Assembly (NCBI GenBank): GCA_014529385.2
Contig: CM043969.1
Location: 69,076,676 to 69,140,675 of the forward strand
Direction of reading: 5' to 3'
Source: Adiantum capillus-veneris
Taxonomy: Eukaryota > Streptophyta > Polypodiopsida > Polypodiales > Pteridaceae
Length of the DNA: 64,000 bases
Under the pieces are notes generated by a model. It saw only the letters and a program-made list of their open reading frames with translations. It made no database searches and was not told where the DNA came from. Of this stretch, positions 1 through 11,339 are shown in pieces (the first letter of the stretch is position 1; each line of letters starts with the position of its first letter). Position numbers and translations under genes: made by a program.

Positions 1-750
1 CGAAACTTGAGTTATGTTGTGTTGTTGACCGAGCGGTCAACACTCTAGCTAAATGGTCTCCTTTGCACCTAAGACAAGGTCCCGAAGTCCTTTGTTGTTT
101 AGGTTGTTGAGCATATGGTCTCTGGGGATATGCTTTTGGTTTAGTTTCACCCTGATTAGCTATGAACATTATTGTTTCTTGAGTTAGGATAAACCCTTCA
201 CTCTGATTTACATTGCCCAATATCGATTTTGAAGCTCTACAAGATGAAATGAAACTCTCCACTCATAGGGTTTCATGACACCCTTCATAGATAAGGATCA
301 CTTGGGTGGAGCGTCCATGGTGTTCCTCTCTCTAACATGTCTATACTGGTACTAGAGAATTCTCTTCTTGGTATCGATCTGGGTACTCATATCTAATTAC
401 TCCATGATCTTCTTTGCGGGTAGTGGACCATCTTGGGCCTTCCCCGCTGCATGCATCTCGCAGGCTACAGGCGAAGCAGTAGGGGCGCCCCATCGTGAAC
501 CCTTATGTTTGTTTATGTTTCACTAATGAAAAGTTATTTTAATGTTGTGTCAAATTATATTGAGTTAAATGGGTCCAATACACAAGTTTCATGCATGGGA
601 TATAATACAAAGAAAAAACTTTATATGTATAATTTGAAGAGTTTCCATCTATTCTATATATTAAGCAGAGAGATATTCAGGGGCCACGTGGCGCAATTTT
701 CTTTATCCGACAGTGTGGCCCTGCATCTCCGGCTACAGTAAGGACAGTGC

Positions 751-754
<4 letters not shown>
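1..754. other. Unassigned non-coding DNA
   Basis: No reading frame here has recognisable protein similarity. A small inverted repeat, GTTGACC-GAGC-GGTCAAC, lies near 25-42, and a perfect 10-bp palindrome with a CACGTG core lies at 683-692. Neither has context that shows function. The sequence has the AT-rich texture of decayed transposon DNA. Confidence 0.5.

Positions 755-794
<40 letters not shown>
755..794. repeat. (AG)20 microsatellite
   Basis: An uninterrupted AG dinucleotide run of 40 bp. It directly abuts the GC-rich hairpin at 794-810, so it lies inside the 3' end of the Helitron-like candidate. Confidence 0.95.
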
Positions 795-797
<3 letters not shown>

Positions 798-821
798 GCC
801 GAAGGCCGCCGGCTACACTAG
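794..821 (+). mobile_element. Helitron-like 3' terminus (candidate)
   Basis: A perfect hairpin (GGCGGCC, loop GAA, GGCCGCC; 794-810) is followed by seven bases and CTAG (818-821), then T. Helitrons characteristically end in a short hairpin a few bases upstream of CTRR and insert before a T, which fits. The same hairpin-7 nt-CTAG-T layout recurs at 8021-8049. Against it, the bases just after CTAG resemble each other at the two sites, which would be unexpected for true element boundaries. No 5' end was identified. Confidence 0.35.
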
Positions 822-2639
822 TGTGATATAAACATGTAGGCTATCCACTACACATTAGCAAACACTTATAGTTGTGTCAACCAATGCTCGCTGAATTGGA
901 AGAGTCATAGCCAATGAGTTCAAAGGTGGTGGGTCCAACACCCTTTGACTGCTCGAATACATGCTCTAGCCCTTAGGGGCATTTCCCATGTGGTCTGGTC
1001 AAACTTATCTTGCCGGGATGACTCCACCTTAAGGGTTGGATTGCTTCCACCATATGGGGGTTGGGTATGTGCGTTGTAATAAATTTGTAGGTATCTCTCC
1101 CCAAAAAAAAAAAGTTGTTTATGTAAGTATAAATAAGATATATTCTACTACTTTGAAACTTTTTTTTAGTTTCAATAAAGCTACGGGTTTAGGGGCCACC
1201 GGGAGGGGTTGGCTTAGCCTGTGAGGCAGGGATATACTGGGGAAGGGGTGCTCGACTATCTCACCCTTCCCACGTGGTGAGTGGGGTCTAGCAAGGCATA
1301 ATTTTGCTCATCGATTTTGGTGGTTGCCTGCCTCCACTGCGAGGTTCTCGCTCACCTAGATCTTCTTCGGATTGGTTCTTGCTTGGGGCATCAGGTGTTG
1401 ATGGTGACTCCATTGGTGATTGTTGTGGCCATCCCTGGCCTTGGTTGGATGGGCTTGGCCCACCTATAAAGGCATGTACTCTTCATCTCACTCCCTTGTT
1501 GGTTGTGGTGGGGTTTTGGCCTACTGCAACATGGTGCTGGAAGGTGAAAACTTGTGGCTCCATGGTGGCTTCATGTGGGTTTGTCTTGGCTTGTTGACCT
1601 CTTGTAATTTTGTACTTAGGTGGATCTTGTGGTCTCGATTTGTGTTTGGATCTCATCTAGCTTGCTCCTTCAAGGTGATGGAGGCTCTGGACTACACCCT
1701 ACTTATGGATTTAGCTTCTCTTTGGTGGTTTTTCTCTCGCAACTCGTAGCACGGTATGGTGTCTTTATTTTATAAATATTATGGCCTCATCCAGAGGGCG
1801 TCCCTTCTCTAGGGTGGCAAACTAGGTTTCTGGGTCTTGTTATGGTCTGATGATTTTGTATGTTGTCGTCCATTATGTTTTGTGAGGTTTGAGGGCTCCC
1901 CGTAAAATCCCTCGTACGAAATCTGTTGATGTTATGGCTATGGTCTGATGTAATTTATTGGGTCTCCTTGGCTCATGCTGAGCAAGGAGGATGTAAGTTT
2001 TCTTTTAATTTATATCGACTCACTCTATGGAGTGAGCATTGAAAAGAAAAAACTTTGCTAATTCTTTAACTAGAACACAAAAACAACATTTACAATCTCA
2101 TTTACAAGGTTTTCTTGGTGACAAGTTTCTATTCTTGATAGATTGTGAATGAGGAAGTTTTGAAAAGCATCTTGATTTATGAGAATTTTGTAAGATTGGA
2201 CCTACAAAAAACATGTGCGTTCTTGGTGTTAATCTGTAGATTTTATCAATTCTTCCAAAAAATTTGCGCCCTTACCAACCTTTCCAAGATTGCATTTTTT
2301 ACTTACATGTTTAGTAGGCATAACAGCCGGTTTTTAGGGTTGAATTTTTTAGTTTCATTTGTAATTATCTATTAACAAATATCTATACTTGGAGATAGTT
2401 TTTTCCCAAGAAGTTATAAGCCTTTCATAAATTATTTGAGAAAATAGTTTAAATCTTCGGTGAAGATTTCACATACCTTTGATGTATATTGCATTTTGTC
2501 ATAGAAAAAAGTCCTCTTTTTTTTTTTGGCTCATAAGCTAACTCCTAGATCAAGGAAACCTCAAGAATTAGTTTCTAGCTTCAAACAATAAATTTAAAAG
2601 TCTCGAAGGAAAACATGACGCTTTAGTTTCTCAAGATTT
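822..2639. other. Unassigned non-coding DNA with an A12 tract
   Basis: No gene is supported. An A12 tract at 1103-1114 follows sequence that could be a retroposon tail. The 1304-1749 stretch is open in two frames but has no recognisable domain. Confidence 0.4.
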
Positions 2640-2984
2640 CTTTTTGGCTTTGGGTCTTGGCGGTTTGTCGTCCTCCTCTGGAGCACTAATCACTCACTTG
2701 GTCTCGTTCGAAGTGGGTTGGTACTTCAATTGGTGGATCTACTTTGGCGTTGCAATTGTTGAATGGATCTGTTGCAGACCTGCTGGATTCCGTGGCAACC
2801 TCTTGATGGTGTCTGGTGTATGGATGAATTGTACTGGTGTATGGTCGTATAGTTATGGATGTTTGATCAAGTCTCTTTGATGCCATGGATCATGTTGAGC
2901 ATGGCTTCCTATGTAATTCTTTTTGTTATTTAATATATCTACTACTCACAATTGTGGGTACTGCCAAAAAAAAAAAAAAAAAAA
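2640..2984 (+). mobile_element. Retroposon-like 3' tail ending in poly(A)
   Basis: A G/T-rich stretch, open in one frame for about 78 codons, runs into a TATGTAATTC-type region and ends at a 19-base A tract (2966-2984). Plant LINEs and SINEs end this way, but no diagnostic protein motif is present and no target-site duplication was found. It may be only the truncated 3' end of a non-LTR element. Confidence 0.3.
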
Positions 2985-4624
2985 GTTACGTTGTAATGGC
3001 AAGTTTGTAGAATATCTTAATTTTGCGGTGCATGTTGATCCCAAGCACTCATCAACAATCCAAACCAACAATCCAAACCAACATTGGAGAAATAGGGAGT
3101 AAGTGCATGTATATAGTAATAATATGTGCAAACATGATTTTCAAAAGATCATAGATAAATATAATGTGCTCATATGCTTATGCCAAAAAAAAAACCATGG
3201 TATCAAAGAGACTTGACTATGCTTAGTTCTCACCATGTTTTTATATATTGTAGAGAGTCCCTTCCCCCACTATGTAGCTGCAATCTTTTTTTTGGTTTCT
3301 TTTAATAGGAATCTCCACAGATCCTCCCAACCCTATGAGGAGAAAAGGGGAGGAGATGCCACGTGTAGGAGTAGGGGGGGGAGAGAGAGAAGAAGATAAT
3401 TCTTTGGCAGCCTGGCTCCATGACAATCGTTGGAGATTAGGCCGCCTCTATTTGGCCAGTGGAGCAGCAGAGCTGGGGTACGCTGTCTGCGCACTGGAGG
3501 ACGAGCCAGACGCAGGCCAGAGGCAAACATAGGGAGCTCTCTCTCTCTCTCTCTCTCTCTCCAATGATCAGGTTGCTCAGAGGATCGTCCTTGTGATGCA
3601 CCCTTTGACGGATATGGCCCACATCTCAGGTCTCATCCGTTTATTTCCATCCATCCGGATGTGTAGGTACTCCACTCTCTGGCGATAGGTTCGGCGTCAG
3701 GATGTCATGCAAGTCCTCCACTCTCTGGTGTGGGTAGCCTAGATCCGCAAGCGACTCTCTCTCTATCTCGCTCTTGGTACAGTGGAAAATGGCACTGATA
3801 GGCATGATGGAGACATGACGATGAAGAAGAAAGAAGCGACGCTCAGAGCCGGGTAGGGAGAGTGCGAAGGAAGAGAATGAGAGACGGATAGCGTGAGCTA
3901 AACGAGGGGTAGAGAGCTTATGCTCAATGCATGGCAAGGCGGACATGGAGGAGGACGCAGTGGGGTAGGGCGAGGAGCGGAGCATGTGCATCGGCTCCAA
4001 TTGAGCTCCCTGTTGTAAAAGTTAAGCGATTGAAGGAATCTTCGTGGAAAATAAATTAATGGAATGCAACTTCGACCCACTAGTATACTTGGGAGAAAGT
4101 CATATCTTCAAGTTATCCTCCAACACAAACTTTAGTTAGCAATTTAGGGAGAATGTGCTAGCACACCTATAATGAGTAGCAACAATCAACCACCCTTAGT
4201 GCTACCAAACCTCCTATGTAGGTTCTCTCAACCTTATCATCATGTGTTGTTACTACCCTCAATCGGCAAAAAGCTCAATTATGCACCTGCATAGTGTTAT
4301 TTTGTGTGGTGTAATGTATTGTCTTCTCATGTTATTTAAATTCATTCATAGATGATGTATACGTTGGCATCATTGTTGCTCTAGCAAGAGTATGCCAAGG
4401 TTAGCTTAGCAAGTTACTTGTTGAGCAATAAGGGATGCTCAAAAAAATGCACATAACAAAAAGGAGCTAAATTTAGTCGAGATTTTATTATTTAATGAGA
4501 ATTTAATTTTTGAAGATATATTTGGTTTTTTCTTTTCAAGAGGTCTTTTTCAAGAGCAATACAGATATATTTTTGTAAAAAAAATTTATTTCTTTAAAGA
4601 GATTGAAAAAAAAAAGCTCGTGTG
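2985..4624. other. Unassigned non-coding DNA
   Basis: Nothing recognisable apart from the CT run at 3537-3561 and short A tracts. Short open frames on both strands overlap one another and show no domain. Confidence 0.4.
3537..3561. repeat. (CT)12 microsatellite
   Basis: A pure CT dinucleotide tract of about 25 bp within otherwise unassigned DNA. Confidence 0.9.
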
Positions 4625-4777
4625 GTGTCGACTTGGGGTAGTTTCACTTTGAAAAAATACATGCAAATGAAGGAGTGTTATCCATGTTATTGACCATGAG
4701 AGAGAGAGTGTGTCGACTTGGGGTAGTTTCACTTTGAAAAAATACATGCAAATGGAGTGTTATCCATGTTATTGGCC

Positions 4778-4794
<17 letters not shown>
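4625..4794. repeat. 85-bp direct tandem duplication
   Basis: Two adjacent units begin with GTGTCGACTTGGGG at 4625 and 4710. Each ends in a short motif followed by CATGAGAGAG. The second unit lacks a few bases (AATGGAG against AATGAAGGAG) and its terminal AG run has expanded into the long microsatellite at 4781. The layout suggests unit duplication followed by slippage in the downstream copy. Confidence 0.85.
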
Positions 4795-4837
<43 letters not shown>

Positions 4838-4871
4838 CATTGCATGTGTGTGCATGTACGTGCACGTGCAC

Positions 4872-4921
<50 letters not shown>
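4781..4921. repeat. Paired AG microsatellites with an alternating purine-pyrimidine spacer
   Basis: An AG run at 4781-4834 and a GA run at 4874-4921 flank about 40 bp of nearly perfect purine-pyrimidine alternation (TGCATGTGTG, then CATGTACGTGCACGTGCACA). Such alternation can adopt Z-DNA, and the homopurine arms can form triplexes. Long Ser-Leu or Arg-Glu frames here are artefacts of the repeat. Confidence 0.9.
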
Positions 4922-4924
<3 letters not shown>

Positions 4925-5858
4925 CTTGTGAGCTCATAGGGCTCTATCTCACCAAGGACACCTTTCAAGCTCTTCAAATTTCCCGGGGGGAGGGGGGTCA
5001 CTTAATATTTATGCGACTATCACGTGAGTACAATAGAAGGGGTTATTAAATCTTTTTCTCACATTTTCACATACAAAAAGGTACCATAAAATGAAATTGG
5101 AATTTTTCTTTTACAGACTGAATTATTTGTCAAAAATTCACAGATAAGGAGTTTAAAAATAGTCCTTGAACGCACATTATAAACAAAATTTATATTTAGT
5201 GACACACCAAGTCAAATTTTCGAGATAATATGGTTTTCTTAAAGTAATAGTGTATTTTCAAAAGGGTAGCTAACATTTTTCACCCATAGAAAATAAATAA
5301 AATGCCCAACAAAAATCAACCCTCACATTGGCACTCCGAATAGGTGGCCAAAACGTTCTTTTCAGGTGTTTCATTAAAGGGCATCTGAGGAGATACCCTT
5401 TTGGGTTGAATAACAAAACTCTGTGAATGGCAGATGGCAGGTGAGAACTGGAGAACATGTGGCAGCTTTCCCGATGTGGGTGGGTGTAGCCTGTAGGAGT
5501 CGGCTCCTCTCGGAGCTTGTGCCAGGCCATGTGTCCGCGTGCATCGGACGCAAATTTTTTTATTAAAAAAATTGAAACGCAAAGACGGACATGATCGCTG
5601 TTTGCCTGGGTAAATTTGGGTAGAAGTTCTATCTTGCCTCGAGTCCAAGTCTGCAGATTGAGAATATTGAGTTGCATTTTGCAGCTATGCCAATAAATGA
5701 AGATGAGAATATGAGCAAGTGCAGAGGACTTGCAGCTGGGGCAGGGGAGGTCTAGGGAATTGCAGTTAGGAGATGTGGGCAAGCGAGGCGATGGAAAACA
5801 GGAATGCGAAGAAGCACCAAAGGGAAGGAGAGGGAGAGAGCGGTGCAGAGGGCACATG

Positions 5859-5860
<2 letters not shown>
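4922..5860. other. Unassigned non-coding DNA
   Basis: A 195-codon minus-strand frame (5270-5857) is open but has no recognisable domain or low-complexity signature. I treat it as chance. Nothing else was identified. Confidence 0.35.

Positions 5861-5933
<73 letters not shown>
5861..5933. repeat. (GA)36 microsatellite
   Basis: A 73-bp uninterrupted GA run, immediately followed by GGTCAGAGGTCATG. Confidence 0.95.
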
Positions 5934-5935
<2 letters not shown>

Positions 5936-6085
5936 CAGAGGTCATGTGTTGGACCGAACTGGGAGAGAGATCACGTAGGTAGAGGCACAGCCATGGGTTT
6001 GGAACTGTGAGGCATTGTGTCAAATGTTTTGTGCTTCATCAACCGAGGTCTTCGAAGATACCGAGGAAAAAGGGAGGTATGGTGC

Positions 6086-6087
<2 letters not shown>

Positions 6088-6129
<42 letters not shown>
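6088..6129. repeat. (GA)21 microsatellite
   Basis: A 42-bp uninterrupted GA run preceded by GGTGCAT, as in several other GA runs of this window. Confidence 0.95.
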
Positions 6130-6131
<2 letters not shown>

Positions 6132-6272
6132 CTCCGCTGATGTGTCTGTGTGTGTGTCATTGACTTGAGGTCATCACCATAACCGCAATGCCAATTTTTC
6201 AACTACTATACCACTCTGACAAGTCATACGTGTATGCACACATGAGCTCCATGCAAACTGCTATCCATCTAA

Positions 6273-6395
<123 letters not shown>

Positions 6396-6490
6396 CACGA
6401 AGGGAGGATAAAAGTTTTAAATGTCATAGTTATTGTACTATAACAACAACAAGAGGCTTCAAGACCTATGTGACAAATGTCGATATAAGA

Positions 6491-6652
6491 ATATATATAT
6501 GTACACACATACACACACACACACAAATACACATATATGCATGTATGTGTGGTTGTGTGTGTATACACACACACACATGTGTATATATATATGTATGTGC
6601 ATATCTTTATACATATATGTAGTATGTATTTGTGTGTGTGTGTGTGTGTGTA
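6491..6652. repeat. Alternating AT/AC/TG tract with short inverted repeats
   Basis: About 160 bp of interleaved (AT)n, (AC)n and (TG)n. It includes a self-complementary stretch, TGTGTGTGTATACACACACA, near 6554-6573. It is a candidate for cruciform or Z-DNA and carries no plausible gene. Confidence 0.8.
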
Positions 6653-7680
6653 CTCAAGTAGGGTATATTCTCAAATTTTCAAGGAACCTAATGTGTACAC
6701 AAAAAGAGGCTGTCCTACATTGCCTCAATGTCCAATCACACATTTAACAGAGCAACAATTAAGCCAAATGGTTGGTATAATATAGATTGTGCGCAAGGAA
6801 TTGGGCTCAAGCTGGTTGAATACAATCTGCTCTCTCAAAGAGGAATATGGTTTTGTAATTAGAGGATAAAGTAGATAGAGATCAATGGCATGTATGATTT
6901 TAGTCACAACCTCAATTTTACACCACGTCCTTCAGTTTAGCATAATGTCCAAAACTCCTACAAAAATAAACAATTGAGCAACCTTACTTTGCTTTCATTT
7001 CTATCACATTTTAAGATGCAAATGATGTGAAAGTGTACATGAAATTATCATACTAAGCTGCTTATGTATTGTTGTGATTAGGTGATGACGTAAACCATTA
7101 CCATGCTTGTGAACATAGATAGAGATCCAAGAGAAGCATCTAGAGAGAAGCATAGATGTAATCACATTCTTAATACTAAAAGAACTTCATCTCATCTCTT
7201 TGAAACTTGAAGCTTTTTTGGTACATTGGAAACTATGAGCCCTTATATTTTCACAACTCTACTTTTATACATGAAAAGTTTTATAATTACACACTGTAGC
7301 AATTATGGGCCTTCATCTTTAAAAACTTGTTGGCTTACACAGTTTCTACTTCTCAACTTGGTATCACTTTTGTCAACTCTAGGTAGACCAAGGGAAAGAT
7401 GGTCTTCTTTCCATATAAGAAGTTATGATGTACACTTCTACCATGTCTTGATTACAAAAAAGACGCAAGGATAGAAGTAAGTAAGAGAGTGGAGTAGAGA
7501 CATTGAATTCAATTGTGTTCCTATTGTTGAAACCAATTTTAGAACCCACTCCATTTTCAAAAAAAGATTTATTGTTATATTGATTTCAGACGGCTTTCAT
7601 CTCTTCACACCATGCTAACTACCTAATCTGTATAATCAACATTGGTAGCATTGCTAAACCAAGATACACTAGAAGGAGGA

Positions 7681-7762
<82 letters not shown>

Positions 7763-8020
7763 AGAAGTAGAGCACTCCTAAGTTTTTTGAACAAGGACTA
7801 GCACCTTATGAAAAACAATGTCTATGAGAAGCTCCCAAGCTTGGTATCAAAGAATGCTTTGTAGAATCTTACATATATTTATGTTTGTTAGAATCTTCAA
7901 GAGGTTGTGTAATGGATGACTTTTAGAAATGTAATAGAATTTACATGTAGGAATAGAGTATGATAGTGTTTCACTTGGAAGAGAAGATATCCCTACAAGA
8001 ATAGAAATGATGTTTCTTTG
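6653..8020. other. Unassigned non-coding DNA
   Basis: No recognisable gene. It contains the compound CT/CA microsatellite listed separately. Confidence 0.4.
7683..7760. repeat. Compound (CT)n-(CA)n microsatellite
   Basis: A CT run (7683-7731) passes directly into a CA run ending at 7760. It is the mirror arrangement of the TG-AG compound repeats at 6277 and 10687. Confidence 0.95.
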
Positions 8021-8049
8021 TCCGCAGCAATGCGCGGATCACATACTAG
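8021..8049 (+). mobile_element. Helitron-like 3' terminus (candidate)
   Basis: TCCGC at 8021 and GCGGA ending at 8038 can pair as a hairpin. Seven bases later comes CTAG (8046-8049), followed by T. This is the expected layout of a Helitron 3' end and repeats that at 794-821. Sequence after CTAG is similar at both sites, which argues for caution. The matching 5' TC end was not located. Confidence 0.4.
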
Positions 8050-8061
8050 TGTGAGATAAAG

Positions 8062-8170
8062 TAATAAAGAACTTGAATGTTTTTCACATTGTGGTAGTAA
8101 TTCAAAACAAAAATGAAAGTGGTGTGAGTACGGTGTGGAAAGTGGGAGAATGAAGCTATTACGATAACAT
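8062..8170 (+). repeat. Dispersed ~110-bp repeat, copy 1
   Basis: Shares a diverged but clear match with 8641-8750, including GGTGTGAGTA followed by GGTGTGGAAAGTGGGAGAA. Both copies are in the same orientation, about 580 bp apart. Probably a piece of an older duplicated element. Confidence 0.75.
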
Positions 8171-8640
8171 AGATTGATTGACTAGGAAAGAATTTTTTTT
8201 GAACCATTTGGTATGGATTTCTCTTAAGCTCTCTACATACTAGCATTGACAAGTGGTACTTGTTGTGGCGTGAAATGATGCCCGGGGTGCACCGAGGTCG
8301 TTGTGATGGGAGTACGTCTAGGTTGGCCTCGTGGAATACTACAGACTTCTTGTTTTATTGTGGCATGAGATGGCATCTAGGTTGACACGATTGTTGTTGT
8401 GGTAGGAGTATGCCCAAGTTGGCTCGGTGAGTTACTTGTCAAACGGTAAGGGATGTTCAAGAATGGCAAGGGTTTTCTTTTGGATAATATATATATAGAT
8501 CTATCTTGATTATGCAAGTAGAAACTCTAAGAGAAACCTATTCCAAGAGTGGCTTGGAAAAAATTGATATAAACGTTTATTTTTAAAAGAATGTCTTCAA
8601 TACAGTTTGAAAGATTGATGGAAGGAACATGTAAGTTAAA
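8171..8640. other. Unassigned spacer with similarity to 4360-4450
   Basis: The stretch near 8400-8460 (TTGGCTCGGTGAGTTACTTG) resembles 4385-4450 (TTAGCTTAGCAAGTTACTTG) and shares the later words AAGGGATG and TCAA. This marks a second, older dispersed repeat. No coding content. Confidence 0.4.
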
Positions 8641-8750
8641 CTAATTAAGAACTTAAATGTTTTCATATCGTGGTCATTATTAGAAAACAAGAAGCAAAGT
8701 GGTGTGAGTATGGTGTGGAAAGTGGGAGAATGAAGCTACGACTGTAACAT
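8641..8750 (+). repeat. Dispersed ~110-bp repeat, copy 2
   Basis: Diverged direct copy of 8062-8170; the most conserved part is GTGGAAAGTGGGAGAATGAA. Confidence 0.75.
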
Positions 8751-9239
8751 TCTATAAAACCGATAAGTTGGGTAACTTTTCAATTTTTATTTTTATTTTT
8801 GTTACCTTAATCGGTGCTATGCTTTAAGGACCATTGAAACTTGATGGTTGTGTCTCTAAAAGATATGGGATAAAAAGCGTCAAGATTAGTCACAGTGGAG
8901 TGGAGTATGCACTTTTCAGGTTGACTTTTTCTTAGATGTGTAATGCCATAGGCTATAGTGAAGTTCAAAAGCTAGCAACTCTTGCTTGAGGATCTACAAT
9001 GTTGAATCACAAATCTATAATGTCTGTGTAGAGTTAGAATGTAGAACATCACTGTAAGGCTATTTTTTTTCCTTAGCTTCTATAGTGCAAGATGAGACCA
9101 ACCTTTCACTAGTGTCTCATGCCTAAAGCTACAAGTGTAGCTAGCAAGGGTCATGTCCAATGGTTCTCTCTCAGTCTATGGAAATAGGTTGGACACTCAT
9201 CAAAGGTACCTCATACTTCATTTTGATGGACCGAGGGCC

Positions 9240-10430
9240 TCACAATGTTGTAGTTTTAGGATTTGCAATTTAAATCTAGGTTCTCAAACAAATTTAATTG
9301 CGGTTTAGGTTTTGATTTCTCTTAAACAAACTTTCTTGTGGTTTAAGTTTAGGTCTTCCAATTTAAATTTAAGTTCTTTCTAAACAAATTTAATTTCAAT
9401 TTCCTTCCATTTTAAATGCAGTTTAGGTTCTAGAATTGGGATTTACATTGTAGCTCTAAACTTTGCAATTTACGTTTAGGTTCAAGTTTAGGCTTTTTGG
9501 TTTAAGTAGAAGATCCAAAAAAAACTTAATTGCAGTTTAACTTTAGCAAACAAACTTAACTACAATTTAGATTTAGGTTTAAGATTTGCATTGTAGTTTT
9601 AAGTTTTACAATGTATGTTTTATGTTTTATGGTTTTTCAATTTTGCAATTTAAGTTTAGGTTCCCAAACAAACCTAACGACGGTTTAAGTTTAGAATTTT
9701 TTCCAAACAAACCAAGTTGTGGTTTAGATTTAGGTCTTTCTCAAACAAACCTAATTGCAGTTTAACTTGTGCTTGTGGTTTAACTTTGTACTTTAGGATT
9801 GTGGTTTAGGTTTTGCGCTTGCGATTGCAACTTTAGGTTTGCACTTTAAACTTGTGTTTTAGGTTTTCACTTGTAGTATTTTAGGTTTAGGTCTGTGGTT
9901 GTGGTTTATGTTTACATTTTCACTTTAGGTTTGGGATTGTGCTTAGGGTTTGCACAAAGCTTTTAGGTTTGCGCTTATATTTACAATTTAGGTTTTAGTT
10001 TGCAAGTGATTAAGGCTTGAGGTTTGTGTATTACCTTTGGAATTGTGATTTAGGTTTGCATTTTAAGTGTAGGTGTGGACTTTCAGTTATGCTTGTGTTT
10101 ACAAGTTTAGGTTTTTTGGGTAGTGCTTTTAGTTAAGACATGCAATTTAGGTTTTAAACTGGTGGTTAGCATTTTAAGTTTAGAATTGGTCTTATTCATT
10201 GGGAGCATCTTGCTAGATTCTTGCTAATTTGACCTGCTCGCAAAATTAGAGGGACATACTACTGCCATGGTTGTCTTAGGTCGAATGGCATCCTGTCTTA
10301 ACACATTGCTTACTATTATAGGATTTTAAATACTTTTGCTTCAATAAAATAAGAGGTATCCCAAACTTCTACACTTTGGGTTAAGGTTTGCACTAAGGTT
10401 TTAGTTTTGTGCTTGCAATTTATGTTTGCA
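9240..10430 (+). repeat. Degenerate telomere-like tract, G-rich on + strand
   Basis: About 1.2 kb dominated by variants of GGTTTAGGTTTAGG, TTTAGGTTTGC and GTTTAAGTTTAGG. These resemble the plant telomere repeat TTTAGGG but are heavily mutated. In the left half a longer unit is visible, CAAACAAACCTAATTGCAG followed by TTTAA or TTTAGG. It carries no gene. It could be an old interstitial telomeric block or a telomere-like minisatellite. Confidence 0.6.
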
Positions 10431-10680
10431 TTCGACCCAAAACACAAACTCTAATCCCTATACATAAACTTAAATTCACATGCAAATGTGAAATGAAAGT
10501 GAAAACCCTAAAGCTATAATGCAAAACCTAGACCTAAGTTCTAAACATAAATCATACACCTAAGCACAAATCTTTATTGCAAGCACAACGGTCCAAACCT
10601 AAACTAAAACACAAAGTTAAAACGCAAGCACTAACATAAAAGCTAGAACGTAAACACAACCCCAAACCTAAAGACCTCTC
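10431..10680 (-). repeat. Degenerate telomere-like tract, C-rich on + strand
   Basis: From about 10,431 the strand bias reverses: CCCTAAAGC, ACCTAGACCTAAG, CCAAACCTAAAC and CCCCAAACCTAAAG. Together with 9240-10430 it forms a head-to-head arrangement (G-rich then C-rich). It is bounded on the right by the TG/AG microsatellite. Confidence 0.55.
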
Positions 10681-10684
10681 TATC

Positions 10685-10686
<2 letters not shown>

Positions 10687-10758
<72 letters not shown>

Positions 10759-10763
10759 TGAGT

Positions 10764-10797
<34 letters not shown>
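10687..10797. repeat. Compound (TG)35-(TGAG)3-(AG)n microsatellite
   Basis: A TG run of about 70 bp, then TGAG units, then an AG run to about 10,797. The order TG then AG matches the locus at 6277. Confidence 0.95.
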
Positions 10798-10798
<1 letters not shown>

Positions 10799-11339
10799 GA
10801 CATCATGGGTTGGACAAATAGAATTCCCATCTCTTGACGAGGGTGTCATGTCCTTATAATAATTGCAAATGCATTGTGCATTGAACTTGATGCGCTGCTT
10901 TGCAACATGTCTACGAGTGTATGGCGAGTTTAATTGATTTATTATATATGGATTTATTGTCAATTAGAATTCATTGATATGTGTAGTTGACAGCAACAAG
11001 ATACATCTTATTCAAATATTGTGCATTTTTTAAACTTAAAACTGTCTACTTTCAATTCAGACTTTGATGGTGGAGATTAGGTAGAAATTCTACAACCCAC
11101 GAGGTGCGTTTGCAATCTATTTTGACTAAACCAAAAAATATAGCACATGTCCCCAAAGTTCCCTAAATCTCGGAGGTGACAATAGTGATTAGCACCCCGA
11201 TCAAGAGATGTTTGAGCCAAAAATGGACAAAATATAATTGACACAATCATGGACTCATAGATGCTTGCCTATGATACCATGAAACATGAGGTCTAAACAC
11301 CACTGGATGAGGGAGCTAGAGTGTCTAAATTGAAGATGC
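10798..11339. other. Unassigned non-coding DNA
   Basis: No recognisable feature. It may include the eroded upstream part of the CACTA element that follows. Confidence 0.35.

Noticed and set aside
25-42. Inverted repeat with TTGACC (W-box-like)
   Set aside because: Single short occurrence without a gene next to it.
4644-5001. Overlapping Ser-Leu and Arg-Glu rich frames on both strands
   Set aside because: They are translations of AG/CT microsatellites; the same happens at 5730-6010 and 6188-6574.
5270-5857. 195-codon minus-strand frame
   Set aside because: No recognisable domain and overlapping alternative frames; I treat it as chance.
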